Shown: positions 34,943 through 44,985 of the stretch, piece after piece
Layout: each line of letters opens with the position of its first letter
Numbering within the stretch: position 1 is the stretch's first letter
From: Bacillus rubiinfantis
GTDB lineage: Bacteria > Bacillota > Bacilli > Bacillales > Cytobacillaceae
NCBI GenBank assembly: GCA_000752035.1
Contig: CCFE01000018.1
Coordinates: forward strand, 434,001 to 498,000
Direction: 5' to 3'
Length of the DNA stretch: 64,000 nucleotides
Translations under genes and position numbers: made by a program
Notes under the pieces: model-generated
Told to the model about the DNA's origin: nothing
The model's database searches: none
The model's input: only the letters and a program-made list of their open reading frames with translations

Positions 34943-35833
34943 TTGTTGCTTGAATCGCTGATAGAGAAAGCAACCCAAATGTCGAGTAAAACTGTTGCAG
35001 TTGCCGCAGCAGAAGATGCGGATGTAATCGAAGCAATCCTAGAGGCGGCTGAACGAAACCTTGCCCGATTTTTGCTATTCGGGAATCAGGAAAAAATCAG
35101 CTTACTGCTTGGTTCAACAGTCGGCAAAATCAAAGTAATCCATGCAGATGACAGGAAAGCAGCAGTAGAAATGGCTGTTCAGGCTGTCTCGAACAGAGAA
35201 GCAGATGTGTTAATGAAGGGAAATGTTCCTACTAAGACCCTGTTATCAGCCATTTTAAATAAAGAGTATGGTTTGCGTACTGGTCGTGTTCTTTCGCAGG
35301 CTGCCGTCTTTGAACTATCTGCTGTTAATCGTCTTATACTTATTACGGATGCGGCGATGAATATCACTCCAAGTTTAGAGCAAAAGGTCCAAATTGTGCA
35401 AAACTCGGTCTCGATTGCCAAGGCAATAGGAATTAATGAGCCCAAGGTTGCCCCACTTGCTGCAGTTGAAGTAGTTAATCCGGCAATGCAGGCTACAACG
35501 GATGCAGCCTTGTTAACGATGATGAATAAGCGAGGTCAAATTACTGACTGTATAATAGATGGACCGCTGGCATTAGACAATGCCGTATCAGCATTTGCGG
35601 CACAGCATAAAGGTATTCACAGCGAAGTAGCGGGTCATGCTGATATATTATTAGTACCGACTATTGAAGTTGGCAATGTCCTTTACAAATCACTAGTTTA
35701 TTTTGCTAATGCTAAGGTCGCTTCAGTAATTGCCGGAGCAAAAGTACCAATTGTGTTAACTTCAAGGACAGATAGCGCAGAAAATAAACTTTACTCACTG
35801 GCATTGGCTTTATGCTGTGCAGGTAACTGTTAA
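34943..35833 (+). CDS. ptb: Phosphate butyryltransferase
   Basis: 296 residues. It converts branched or butyryl acyl-CoA and phosphate to acyl-phosphate, which Buk uses to make ATP. Family signatures are ADVLMKGNVPTKTLL, TDAAMNITPSLEQK and CIIDGPLALDNAVS. TTG 34943 (next codon is also TTG) follows GAGGA; the in-frame ATG at 34901 lies only 10 bases after the sigma-54 -12 and is unlikely. First gene of the operon. Confidence 0.9.
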   Translation: MLLESLIEKATQMSSKTVAVAAAEDADVIEAILEAAERNLARFLLFGNQEKISLLLGSTVGKIKVIHADDRKAAVEMAVQAVSNREADVLMKGNVPTKTLLSAILNKEYGLRTGRVLSQAAVFELSAVNRLILITDAAMNITPSLEQKVQIVQNSVSIAKAIGINEPKVAPLAAVEVVNPAMQATTDAALLTMMNKRGQITDCIIDGPLALDNAVSAFAAQHKGIHSEVAGHADILLVPTIEVGNVLYKSLVYFANAKVASVIAGAKVPIVLTSRTDSAENKLYSLALALCCAGNC

Positions 35834-35879
35834 TAATTGTGGACAATAAGAAAATATAGCACATAGAGGAGGAAATAAC

Positions 35880-36983
35880 ATGGAAATCTTTAAATATTTA
35901 GAGAAATATGATTACGAACAAGTTGTTTTTTGTCAAGATCAACAATCAGGATTAAAGGCTATTATCGCTATTCATGATACAACATTAGGTCCCGCTCTCG
36001 GTGGAACGAGAATGTGGACATATGCCTCTGAAGAAGCAGCGATAGAGGATGCCTTGCGTTTGGCAAGAGGGATGACCTATAAAAATGCTGCGGCAGGTTT
36101 AAACCTTGGTGGCGGCAAAACGGTTATTATAGGTGACCCGCGAAAGGATAAAAACGAAGAAATGTTTCGTGCATTTGGCAGATATATTCAAGGTTTAAAT
36201 GGGCGCTACATTACTGCAGAAGATGTCGGAACAACGGTGGCAGACATGGATTTAATTCATGAAGAAACCGATTATGTGACTGGAATTTCACCTGCGTTTG
36301 GGTCTTCTGGTAACCCATCACCAGTAACTGCCTATGGTGTTTATCGCGGTATGAAAGCGGCAGCAAAGGAAGCATTCGGTAGCGATTCACTAGAAGGTAA
36401 GATCGTAGCCATTCAAGGTGTCGGTAATGTTGCTTATACTCTCTGCCGCTACCTGCATGAAGAAGGTGCACAGCTAATTGTTACCGATATAAATAAAGAT
36501 GCGGTAAATCGGGCAGTAGAAGAGTTTGGTGCAAAAGCAGTCGCCCCTGATGAAATATATAGTGTTGAATGTGATATCTATGCTCCTTGTGCCTTAGGGG
36601 CAACGATTAATGACGATACAATACCACAGTTGAAAGCTAAAGTTGTCGCCGGTTCTGCTAATAATCAATTAAAAGAATCCCGACATGGCGATATCCTTCA
36701 TGAATTAGGGATTGTTTATGCACCTGATTATGTCATTAATGCCGGGGGAGTCATCAATGTTGCTGACGAACTCTATGGCTATAATCGTGAGCGAGCAATG
36801 AAAAAGGTGGAAACTATTTATCATTCAATTGAAAAGGTTATTGAAATATCGAAGCGTGACCACATTCCAACTTATGTTGCCGCCAATCGAATGGCTGAAG
36901 AGCGAATTGAAAAGGTTCGTAATTCCCGAAGCCAATTTTTACAAAATGGGCACCATATATTGAGCCGCAGAAGAACAAGATAA
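35880..36983 (+). CDS. bcd: Leucine dehydrogenase
   Basis: 367 residues, the usual length. It oxidatively deaminates leucine, valine and isoleucine to keto acids with NAD. The active-site segment AAAGLNLGGGKTVIIGDP contains the catalytic lysine, and GVGNVAYTLC is the NAD-binding loop. ATG 35880 follows GAGGAGG. It supplies the substrate for the dehydrogenase complex encoded later in the operon. Confidence 0.94.
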   Translation: MEIFKYLEKYDYEQVVFCQDQQSGLKAIIAIHDTTLGPALGGTRMWTYASEEAAIEDALRLARGMTYKNAAAGLNLGGGKTVIIGDPRKDKNEEMFRAFGRYIQGLNGRYITAEDVGTTVADMDLIHEETDYVTGISPAFGSSGNPSPVTAYGVYRGMKAAAKEAFGSDSLEGKIVAIQGVGNVAYTLCRYLHEEGAQLIVTDINKDAVNRAVEEFGAKAVAPDEIYSVECDIYAPCALGATINDDTIPQLKAKVVAGSANNQLKESRHGDILHELGIVYAPDYVINAGGVINVADELYGYNRERAMKKVETIYHSIEKVIEISKRDHIPTYVAANRMAEERIEKVRNSRSQFLQNGHHILSRRRTR

Positions 36984-36987
36984 AGTG

Positions 36988-37035
36988 AAGCTTCAATCAG
37001 TGGAAGTTTTCTTCATCCCCCACTGATTGAAGCTT
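36988..37035. repeat. 16-bp perfect inverted repeat between bcd and buk
   Basis: AAGCTTCAATCAGTGG (36988-37003) and CCACTGATTGAAGCTT (37020-37035) are perfect inverted repeats with a 16-base loop. No T run follows; instead the buk ribosome site starts 5 bases later. A related half (AAAGTGAAACTTCATCAGTGG) occurs at 32546-32566. It may be an RNA-stabilising or processing hairpin, or a dispersed repeat. Confidence 0.8.
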
Positions 37036-37053
37036 ATGATGGAGGTTATGCTA

Positions 37054-38187
37054 TTGCTAGAAAATGTATACCGCATACTTGTCATTAATCCTGGCTCGAC
37101 ATCTACTAAAATAGGGATTTACGAGAATGAAATCTCTATCTTTGAAAAAACAATCCGCCATGATATCAACAGTCTACATTCTTACGCCAACATCATTGAC
37201 CAATATAGTTTCAGAAAAGAAATCATCCTCGAAGAGCTTGACTATGAAGGAATTAATTTATCAAAATTAAATGCTGTCTGCGGACGTGGCGGACTACTGC
37301 AACCAATTGAGGGGGGAACGTATTCTGTTAATGCGTTAATGCTAGAGGATTTGCGCGCGGGATACTTCGGTCAGCATGCATCCAATCTTGGCGGTATAAT
37401 TGCATTTGAAATTGCCTCAGGTCTAAACATCCCCGCCTATATTGTTGATCCCGTTGTAGTTGATGAACTTGATCCACTTGCAAGAATTTCCGGATTTCCG
37501 TTAATCGAACGTAAAAGCATCTTTCATGCGTTAAACCAAAAAGCAGTCGCAAGAAGAGTCGCCAAAGAATTAGGAAAGAACTATCATCAGGCAAATCTAA
37601 TCGTCGTTCACATGGGCGGCGGAATTACGGTAGGAATCCACAAACAAGGGCGAGTTATTGATGTCAACAATGGACTTAATGGTGAAGGGGCATTTAGTCC
37701 TGAACGAGCTGGCACAGTACCTGCAGGGGATTTAGTCACATTATGTTTTTCCGGGAAATATTATCGCGAAGAAATTATGAAGATGCTCCTTGGCCATGGC
37801 GGGCTAGTCGGTTATCTTGGTACGAATGATGCTGTTAAAGTTGAAGAAAGAATAGCAGCGGGAGATCAAGAAGCAAAGCTCGTTTACGAGGCGATGGCCT
37901 ATCAAGTTGCAAAGGAAATTGGGGCGGGAAGTGCAGTTCTATTTGGAAAAGTTGATGCAATCATTTTAACAGGCGGGTTAGCATATGGTAAGGAATTTGT
38001 TGCTGCCATCATGAGCAGAATTAATTGGATTGCCGATGTCATTGTCCATCCTGGTGAAAATGAACTTCAAGCGCTGGCAGAAGGAGCTCTTCGTGTTTTA
38101 CGAGGAGAGGAAGAAGTAAAGATATATCCTGGCAACTATGAAAGGGCAGCACTATCAAAAAGTGGGAGGAAGCAAAATGGCACATGA
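37054..38187 (+). CDS. buk: Butyrate kinase
   Basis: 377 residues from TTG 37054, which follows GGAGG (37041-37045) at 8 bases and gives MLENVYRILVINPGSTSTKIG, close to the family start. ATG 37048 is only 2 bases from that site. Acetate/butyrate kinase-fold signatures: INPGSTSTK, HMGGGITVG and DVNNGLNGEGAFSPERAG. It makes branched-chain or butyric acid and ATP. It overlaps lpdV by 11 bases. Confidence 0.92.
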   Translation: MLENVYRILVINPGSTSTKIGIYENEISIFEKTIRHDINSLHSYANIIDQYSFRKEIILEELDYEGINLSKLNAVCGRGGLLQPIEGGTYSVNALMLEDLRAGYFGQHASNLGGIIAFEIASGLNIPAYIVDPVVVDELDPLARISGFPLIERKSIFHALNQKAVARRVAKELGKNYHQANLIVVHMGGGITVGIHKQGRVIDVNNGLNGEGAFSPERAGTVPAGDLVTLCFSGKYYREEIMKMLLGHGGLVGYLGTNDAVKVEERIAAGDQEAKLVYEAMAYQVAKEIGAGSAVLFGKVDAIILTGGLAYGKEFVAAIMSRINWIADVIVHPGENELQALAEGALRVLRGEEEVKIYPGNYERAALSKSGRKQNGT

Positions 38188-39598
38188 ATATGATTTAGTA
38201 ATTTTAGGCGGCGGTACTGGGGGATATGTTGCAGCTATCCGTGCATCACAGCTTGGTTTAAAAACAGCAATCGTGGAAAAAGGAAAACTTGGGGGCACAT
38301 GTTTACATAAGGGGTGTATCCCGAGTAAAGCTCTTTTAAGAAGTGCAGAGGTATACGCAACAGCAAAACGAGCAGAGGATTTTGGTGTTATTACTAGTGA
38401 TGTATCGGTAGATTTCACTAAGGTACAGGAACGTAAGCACAATATTATTAATGTGCTTCATAAAGGGGTACAGCATCTTATGAAGCAGGGGAAAATCGAT
38501 GTATACGAAGGGCTGGGACGGATTCTCGGACCATCTATCTTTTCACCAATGCCGGGGACTATTTCTGTGGAAATGAACAATGGCGAAGAAAATGAAATGC
38601 TGATCCCGAAAAATGTGATTATTGCTACTGGTTCAAGGCCGAGATCACTTCCAGAACTTCACATTGATGGTGAGTATGTGTTGTCCTCTGATGAAGCATT
38701 AGAGATGGAGACCCTGCCTAAATCCATCATAATTGTTGGCGGTGGTGTTATTGGAATAGAATGGGCTTCTATGCTTTCTGATTTTGGAGTGGAAGTGACG
38801 GTAATTGAGTATGCCGATCGGATTATTCCTACAGAGGACCATGAAATTTCCAAGGAAATGCAGCGATTGTTAAAGAAAAGGAAAATTAAGCTGGTTACCG
38901 GTGCTAGGGTGTTACCAGAAACACTTGTGCGCGATAATGGAGTACGGATTTCCGCAGAAGTAAAAGGTGCCATAAAGGAATTTTTAGCTGAAAAAATGCT
39001 TGTTTCTGTCGGGCGCCAGGCAAACACCGAGGGAATTGGCTTGGAAAATACTGAAATCCAAATAGATAAAGGATTCATTGTAACGAATGAATTTTTTCAA
39101 ACAAAAGAATCTCACATCTATGCGATTGGTGATGTAATTGGCGGGTTACAGCTGGCCCATGTTGCCTCTCATGAAGGAATAACAGCTGTTGAGCATATTG
39201 CAGGAAAAAATCCTTCAGCGCTTAATTATCAGCTCATTTCCCGATGTATTTATAGCAGTCCGGAAGTCTCGAGTGTAGGAATGACGGAGGAACAGGCGAT
39301 TACAAATGGGCATAAAGTAAAAGTGGGAAAATTCTCCTTTAGAGCAATAGGAAAAGCCCTAGTTTATGGCCAATCAGATGGATTTGTTAAAATCATCGCT
39401 GATGAAGAAACAAATGATTTACTCGGTGTTCATATGATTGGACCTCATGTAACAGACATGATTTCTGAAGCAGGATTAGCAATGGTCCTCGATGCTGTTC
39501 CATGGGAAATTGCAGGAACAATTCATCCGCACCCAACTTTATCAGAGGCTATTGGAGAGGCAGCATTGGCAGTGGATGGAAATGCGATTCATGGGTAG
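38177..39598 (+). CDS. lpdV: Dihydrolipoyl dehydrogenase of the BCKDH complex (E3)
   Basis: 473 residues. It reoxidises the dihydrolipoyl arm of BkdB with FAD and NAD. FAD site GGGTGGYVAAI, redox disulfide GGTCLHKGC, NAD site VGGGVIGIEWA, and the C-terminal His-Glu pair in TIHPHPTLSEA. ATG 38177 follows GGGAGG; an in-frame ATG at 38138 lies inside buk. Translationally coupled to buk by overlap. Confidence 0.94.
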   Translation: MAHEYDLVILGGGTGGYVAAIRASQLGLKTAIVEKGKLGGTCLHKGCIPSKALLRSAEVYATAKRAEDFGVITSDVSVDFTKVQERKHNIINVLHKGVQHLMKQGKIDVYEGLGRILGPSIFSPMPGTISVEMNNGEENEMLIPKNVIIATGSRPRSLPELHIDGEYVLSSDEALEMETLPKSIIIVGGGVIGIEWASMLSDFGVEVTVIEYADRIIPTEDHEISKEMQRLLKKRKIKLVTGARVLPETLVRDNGVRISAEVKGAIKEFLAEKMLVSVGRQANTEGIGLENTEIQIDKGFIVTNEFFQTKESHIYAIGDVIGGLQLAHVASHEGITAVEHIAGKNPSALNYQLISRCIYSSPEVSSVGMTEEQAITNGHKVKVGKFSFRAIGKALVYGQSDGFVKIIADEETNDLLGVHMIGPHVTDMISEAGLAMVLDAVPWEIAGTIHPHPTLSEAIGEAALAVDGNAIHG

Positions 39599-39692
39599 GG
39601 TTTGGTTTGGTTACTAATATAACTGGAAAAGCTTAGTGACATACCTAGGTATATGGATATGGTCATGAAGAAAAAATGAGAGGATGGGTTAT

Positions 39693-40685
39693 GTGATAGA
39701 AAAGCGGCACGAAGCGTTAGGTTTAAATGATGAAACCGTTTTGGAAATGTATGAAACGATGCTTTTAGCTCGTCGGATTGATGAGCGCATGTGGCTATTA
39801 AATCGCGCAGGTAAAATTCCATTTGTTATTTCATGTCAGGGTCAGGAAGCGGCACAAGTCGGCGCTGCCTTTGCGCTAGATCGAGAGAAGGATTACGTAT
39901 TGCCATACTATCGCGATTTAGGTGTGGTACTAACTTTTGGAATGACTGCACAAGAACTCATGCTTTCAGGCTTTGCTAAAGCAGAGGACCCAAATTCAGG
40001 TGGCAGGCAAATGCCAGGTCATTTTGGACAGAAGAAAAACAGAATTGTTACCGGATCCTCTCCAGTTACCACCCAAGTGCCTCACGCAGTTGGAATCGCT
40101 CTAGCTGGAAAAATGGAGAAAAAGGATTTTGTTTCTTTTGTAACCTTTGGCGAAGGTTCTTCTAACCAAGGTGACTTCCATGAGGGGGCTAATTTCGCTG
40201 GCGTTCACAAGCTTCCGGTTATCTTCATGTGTGAAAATAACAAATATGCGATTTCGGTTCCTATTGAAAAGCAATTAGCTTGTGAAAAAGTCTCCGACCG
40301 GGCCATCGGCTATGGAATGCCAGGGTTTACCGTGGATGGTAACGATCCATTAGCAGTTTACAAGGTTGTCAGAGAGGCAGCAGAGCGCGGCCGTCGGGAG
40401 GAAGGTCCAACTTTAATTGAAACGGTATCATATCGATTAACACCACATTCTTCAGATGATGATGACCGTTCGTATCGTGCACCAGATGAAGTCGCAAAAG
40501 CAAAATCCCAGGATCCAATTATGACGTTTGCTGCCTATCTTAAGGAAACCGGTGTCTTAACTGATGATTTAGAAAAGGAAATCAATGACCGGGTGATGAA
40601 ATTAGTCAACGAGGCAACGGATTATGCAGAGCAGGCACCATATGCAGCTCCTGAGGATGCCTTAAAGTTTGTTTACGGAAATTGA
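39693..40685 (+). CDS. bkdAA: Branched-chain 2-oxoacid dehydrogenase E1 alpha
   Basis: 330 residues, equal to B. subtilis BkdAA. With BkdAB it decarboxylates the keto acids of valine, leucine and isoleucine. The thiamine diphosphate motif runs GEGSSNQGDFHEGANFA to ENNKYAIS. The serine-rich phosphorylation-type loop YRLTPHSSDDDD is conserved. GTG 39693 is chosen because AGAGGATGG is well placed for it; ATG 39684 abuts that site. Confidence 0.92.
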   Translation: MIEKRHEALGLNDETVLEMYETMLLARRIDERMWLLNRAGKIPFVISCQGQEAAQVGAAFALDREKDYVLPYYRDLGVVLTFGMTAQELMLSGFAKAEDPNSGGRQMPGHFGQKKNRIVTGSSPVTTQVPHAVGIALAGKMEKKDFVSFVTFGEGSSNQGDFHEGANFAGVHKLPVIFMCENNKYAISVPIEKQLACEKVSDRAIGYGMPGFTVDGNDPLAVYKVVREAAERGRREEGPTLIETVSYRLTPHSSDDDDRSYRAPDEVAKAKSQDPIMTFAAYLKETGVLTDDLEKEINDRVMKLVNEATDYAEQAPYAAPEDALKFVYGN

Positions 40686-40699
40686 TGGGAGGATGAAAT

Positions 40700-41683
40700 A
40701 TGGCAGTCATTTCATATATTGATGCAGTTACAATGGCGATTCGCGAAGAAATGGAACGTGATGAGCGAGTGTTTGTGCTAGGGGAAGATGTTGGGAAAAA
40801 GGGCGGTGTATTTAAGGCAACGCAAGGGCTGTATGAACAGTTTGGCGAAGATCGGGTCATTGACACTCCACTTACGGAATCGGCCATTGCGGGAGTAGGT
40901 ATAGGGGCAGCCATGTATGGAATGCGTCCTATTGCTGAAATGCAATTTGCTGATTTTATTATGCCGGCAGTAAACCAAATAATATCGGAGGCAGCGAAAA
41001 TTCGTTACCGCTCTAATAATGATTGGAACTGCCCAATGGTTATTCGTGCTCCATACGGCGGCGGAGTTCACGGAGCCCTGTATCATTCACAATCTGTTGA
41101 GGCGGTTTTTGCCAACCAGCCTGGTTTAAAAATAGTCATGCCATCTACTCCTTATGACGTTAAGGGATTGTTAAAGGCTGCCATTCGTGACGAAGATCCA
41201 GTACTATTCTTTGAACATAAGCGGGCCTATCGGTTAATTAAAGGTGAAGTCCCAGCTGAGGACTATACAATTCCGATTGGCAAGGCAGATGTCAAGCGGG
41301 AAGGAGAGGATATCACCGTCATTACCTATGGACTTTGTGTTCATTTTGCATTGCAGGCAGCTGAGAAATTAGCTAATGACGGAATCTCAGCCCATATTCT
41401 TGATTTGCGCACGGTTTATCCACTTGATAAGGAAGCCATTATCGAAGCAGCCGCTAAAACAGGTAAAGTATTATTGGTGACCGAAGATAATAAAGAAGGA
41501 AGTATTATGAGTGAAGTCGCCGCAATCATTGCCGAATATTGCTTGTTCGAATTGGATGCGCCAATTAAACGACTGGCAGGACCTGATGTACCAGCGATGC
41601 CATATGCACCGACAATGGAAAAATTCTTTATGATTAATCCGGAAAAAGTGGAAAGAGCGATGCGTGAATTAGCGGATTTTTAA
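40700..41683 (+). CDS. bkdAB: Branched-chain 2-oxoacid dehydrogenase E1 beta
   Basis: 327 residues, the transketolase pyrimidine-binding and C-terminal domains of E1. Signatures: GEDVGKKGGVFKATQGL, DTPLTESAIAGVGIGAA and IRAPYGGGVHGALYHSQS. It forms an alpha2-beta2 tetramer with BkdAA. ATG 40700 follows GGGAGG, 14 bases after bkdAA. Confidence 0.94.
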   Translation: MAVISYIDAVTMAIREEMERDERVFVLGEDVGKKGGVFKATQGLYEQFGEDRVIDTPLTESAIAGVGIGAAMYGMRPIAEMQFADFIMPAVNQIISEAAKIRYRSNNDWNCPMVIRAPYGGGVHGALYHSQSVEAVFANQPGLKIVMPSTPYDVKGLLKAAIRDEDPVLFFEHKRAYRLIKGEVPAEDYTIPIGKADVKREGEDITVITYGLCVHFALQAAEKLANDGISAHILDLRTVYPLDKEAIIEAAAKTGKVLLVTEDNKEGSIMSEVAAIIAEYCLFELDAPIKRLAGPDVPAMPYAPTMEKFFMINPEKVERAMRELADF

Positions 41684-41718
41684 CAATTGGATGAAATGAA
41701 ACAGAGGAGGTAAACTCA

Positions 41719-43002
41719 TTGGCAGTAGAACATATAAAAATGCCGCAATTAGGCGAAAGTGTAACCGAAGGAACGATTAGCACATGGCTGGTGAAACCAG
41801 GAGATCACGTGGCTAAGTATGATCCTCTCGCAGAAGTTATGACCGATAAAGTAAATGCAGAGATTCCCTCTTCTTTTACTGGGGTAATCAAGGAATTGCT
41901 CGCAGCTGAAGGAGATACACTTGCTGTTGGTGAAATCATTTGTACCATTGAAATCGATGGCGGGAACTCTAGTGAAGCACAAGCAGCAGGTAGTAACCAG
42001 GCTGATGACGAAAATGAGATAAAGTCAGCCTCAGGTACAGACAGAAAAGCTCGTTATTCGCCCGCTGTTCTAAAACTGTCACAAGAACATGGGATTGATT
42101 TGGCATTGGTGTCAGGCACAGGTGCTGGTGGCCGGATTACCAGAAAAGATTTAATAAAATTGATTGAGTCGGGTGATATTCCAACTGCCGAGACCCGACA
42201 ACTTACTGTCGAACAAACAGATGTTCAGCGAACTGTCTCCATACAGCAGGAAGCGGCGCCGATTAAATCGGCATCAGCACATAATATTCCAGTTTCTCTA
42301 GGGGATATTGAAATTCCCGTTACAGGTGTGCGGAAGGCCATTGCGACAAACATGCTCCGGAGCAAACATGAAGCCCCACATGCCTGGACAATGGTGGAAG
42401 TGGATGCAACGAATCTTGTGGAATACCGAAATGCTATTAAAGATGAATTTAAGCTTAAAGAAGGGTTCAATTTAACTTACTTTGCTTTCTTTGTGAAGGC
42501 GGTAGCACAGGCATTAAAGGAATTTCCCCAGATCAATTCGATGTGGGCAGGAGATAGAATCATTCAGAAGAAAGATATTAATATCTCAATTGCGGTTGCA
42601 ACAGATGATGCCCTGTTTGTTCCAGTCATTAAAAATGCCGATGAAAAAACAATTAAGGGGATTGCCCGCGAGATTTCCGAGCTTGCAGTCAATGTTAGAA
42701 ATGGGAAACTTAAAGCTGATGATATGCAAGGCGGAACATTTACCGTTAACAATACCGGATCGTTTGGCTCCGTTCAATCTATGGGCATTATCAACTACCC
42801 GCAAGCTGCAATTTTGCAGGTTGAATCCATTGTGAAACGACCAGTTGTAATGAACAATGGTATGATTGCGGTTAGAGATATGGTAAATCTATGTATGTCC
42901 TTGGATCATCGTATCTTAGATGGACTAGTATGTGGACGCTTCCTAGCAAGAGTAAAAGAAATCATTGAAAATACTACAAAAAATACTACATCCATTTATT
43001 AA
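41719..43002 (+). CDS. bkdB: Dihydrolipoyl transacylase (E2) of the BCKDH complex
   Basis: 427 residues: a lipoyl domain (1-77) with K44 in VMTDKVNAE, a linker, a peripheral subunit-binding domain (about 113-148, YSPAVLKLSQEHGIDL), a second linker, and the catalytic domain ending in the active-site LDHRILDGL. It passes the acyl group to CoA. TTG 41719 follows GAGGAGG. The lipoate comes through the pathway that includes LipM. Confidence 0.94.
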   Translation: MAVEHIKMPQLGESVTEGTISTWLVKPGDHVAKYDPLAEVMTDKVNAEIPSSFTGVIKELLAAEGDTLAVGEIICTIEIDGGNSSEAQAAGSNQADDENEIKSASGTDRKARYSPAVLKLSQEHGIDLALVSGTGAGGRITRKDLIKLIESGDIPTAETRQLTVEQTDVQRTVSIQQEAAPIKSASAHNIPVSLGDIEIPVTGVRKAIATNMLRSKHEAPHAWTMVEVDATNLVEYRNAIKDEFKLKEGFNLTYFAFFVKAVAQALKEFPQINSMWAGDRIIQKKDINISIAVATDDALFVPVIKNADEKTIKGIAREISELAVNVRNGKLKADDMQGGTFTVNNTGSFGSVQSMGIINYPQAAILQVESIVKRPVVMNNGMIAVRDMVNLCMSLDHRILDGLVCGRFLARVKEIIENTTKNTTSIY

Positions 43003-43016
43003 TCCATACTTAACAT

Positions 43017-43044
43017 GCCGCCATTTCTTTGGTGGCTTATTTGT
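43017..43044 (+). terminator. Terminator of the bkd operon
   Basis: GCCGCC (43017-43022) pairs with GGTGGC (43031-43036), followed by a T-rich tract. Confidence 0.6.
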
Positions 43045-43137
43045 TTAATACTGGTAACTTTTCTTGCGTTATCATTGCTTGAATACATATTGTATCCTAA
43101 AATAAAAGTATAATGATACGAAAGGGGGATGTAAGTT

Positions 43138-44985
43138 TTGGAACAATTAAAGAGTCTGAATTTTGGGATAAAAACACTTGCTGACTGGAAGTTGAAAGCA
43201 GAGCAATCATTAAAAGGAAAATCCATTGAGTTATTGCAAAGTAATACATATGAAGGTATTATTTTGAAACCGCTTTATACAAGGCAGGATGATCAGCATC
43301 CTTCCAATTATCCTGGTGGTCCTGATTTTAGAAGAGGCACTTATCCGTTAGGCTACCAAGAAAAAATGTGGAAGATTGCCCAGCGGGTTCCATATAAAAC
43401 GGTTGAAGAATTATCACAAAAGTTAGAAGAAGCATGTAAAAAAGGACAAACAGCGATTTCCTTTACAGTTTCTAAAGAGGTAATTGCTAACTTTCCAGAG
43501 TTATTGACAGATAATCTGATAAACTTTCCATTTGCAATTAATGCAGGGGTAAACCATTCCGCATTGCTTGATAGTCTTACACAATTTACTGAAAAAAGTA
43601 GTCTGCTATCCGGTTACATTGCCAGTGATCCGCTTGCATTACTGGCTGAAGATGGTGATTTATCAGAAGGAATGCCCGAGAATTGGGCAGATAAGCTTAT
43701 TGAAGTAAATGAACGTTTCCCAGAGTTACAAACCGTTCTTATTGATACAACTCCATACCATAATGGCGGGGCAAACGCCGTTCAGGAATTAGCGATTGTG
43801 GCAGCCACTGGTGTATTTTACTTAGAATGGTTTACCGAGCGTGGGGTTGACCTTGAAACAATTCTATCAAAGATGATATTTAAGTTTTCTATTGGGGCTA
43901 ATTTTTTCATGGAAATAGCGAAACTTCGGGCAGCAAGATTACTATGGAATCGGATTGGTGAATTGTATGGCGCAAACGCGGAAGTTCGCGGTATGGAAAT
44001 TACTGCAGAAACCTCCAGCTTTACAAAAACCATCTTTGATCCGCATGTCAACCTTCTTCGGTCAGCCAATGAAGCATTTGCGGCTGTATTAGGCGGGGTC
44101 CAATACTTACATGTGGAACCATTTGATGAACTGACTGGTTCCAGTCTATTCTCCGAGAGAATTGCTCGTAATATCCAGCTTATTTTAAAGGAAGAAGCCA
44201 TGCTGCAAAAGGTAAACGATCCTGCCGGTGGTTCCTGGTATATTGAATCACTAACAAATCAATTAGCTGAAAGTGCTTGGAGTCTATTCCAAAAGATTGA
44301 TGCAAAGGGTGGAATGATTGCAGCTCTGAAATCAAATTGGCTTCAAGAAGAAATTGCCACTGTTTTTGAAAAAAGAAATCATGATATTGAGGTTCGGAAA
44401 CAGAGCATAGTTGGGACAAATGTTTATGCCCGTACAGAAGAAACAATCTCATCGAATGTATCTCAACAAATCTTTATTTCAGAAAATAGTATTGCAAGTA
44501 ATGCCATACCACAGCGAAGATTAGCTCAACGATATGAAAAATTGCGCTTGCGAGCAAAACAGCTCGAAGAACTAACAGGAACTGCCCCTGCTGTTGCATT
44601 ACTTTGTTTAGGTGAATTTAAGGAGCATAAAGCAAGACTTGATTTTATGAGAGGCTTCTTAGCTGCCGGCGGAATAAAGGCAATTGAGAGCCAGCCAATT
44701 TTATCAGAAGAGGCTGCTAAACAGTTTGTGAATGAAGGTAGCTCGCAATTTATTTGCTTCTGTGGAAGCAATGAAGTATATGAATCTTCTGCTTATTCTA
44801 TTTTAGCTGCGGTTAAACGTGAACTTCCAGAAGCAACCATTTTCTTAGCCGGCTTACCTGAAGAAGAAAGCCAGAAACGGTGGCTTGATGAAGGAATTAA
44901 TCAATTTATTCATGTCAAAAGTAATTGCTATCAAACGCTTGCGGCCATTTTAACAGAAATGGAGGTGTTGGCAAATGAACAGTAA
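43138..44985 (+). CDS. mutA: Methylmalonyl-CoA mutase small subunit
   Basis: 615 residues. The N-terminal TIM-barrel part (about 1-430) has LKPLYTRQD, IGANFFMEIAKLRAARLLW and VNDPAGGSWYIES, typical of mutase subunits. The C-terminal cobalamin-fold region lacks the DxHxxG cobalt-binding motif that MutB has, so this is the non-catalytic partner. TTG 43138 follows AAGGGGG. A -10 TATAAT (43109-43114) lies just upstream; I did not find a good -35. It overlaps mutB by 11 bases. Confidence 0.9.
   Translation: MEQLKSLNFGIKTLADWKLKAEQSLKGKSIELLQSNTYEGIILKPLYTRQDDQHPSNYPGGPDFRRGTYPLGYQEKMWKIAQRVPYKTVEELSQKLEEACKKGQTAISFTVSKEVIANFPELLTDNLINFPFAINAGVNHSALLDSLTQFTEKSSLLSGYIASDPLALLAEDGDLSEGMPENWADKLIEVNERFPELQTVLIDTTPYHNGGANAVQELAIVAATGVFYLEWFTERGVDLETILSKMIFKFSIGANFFMEIAKLRAARLLWNRIGELYGANAEVRGMEITAETSSFTKTIFDPHVNLLRSANEAFAAVLGGVQYLHVEPFDELTGSSLFSERIARNIQLILKEEAMLQKVNDPAGGSWYIESLTNQLAESAWSLFQKIDAKGGMIAALKSNWLQEEIATVFEKRNHDIEVRKQSIVGTNVYARTEETISSNVSQQIFISENSIASNAIPQRRLAQRYEKLRLRAKQLEELTGTAPAVALLCLGEFKEHKARLDFMRGFLAAGGIKAIESQPILSEEAAKQFVNEGSSQFICFCGSNEVYESSAYSILAAVKRELPEATIFLAGLPEEESQKRWLDEGINQFIHVKSNCYQTLAAILTEMEVLANEQ

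Noticed and set aside
36988..37035. bcd-buk hairpin as a terminator
   Set aside because: No T run follows and the next gene is in the same operon.
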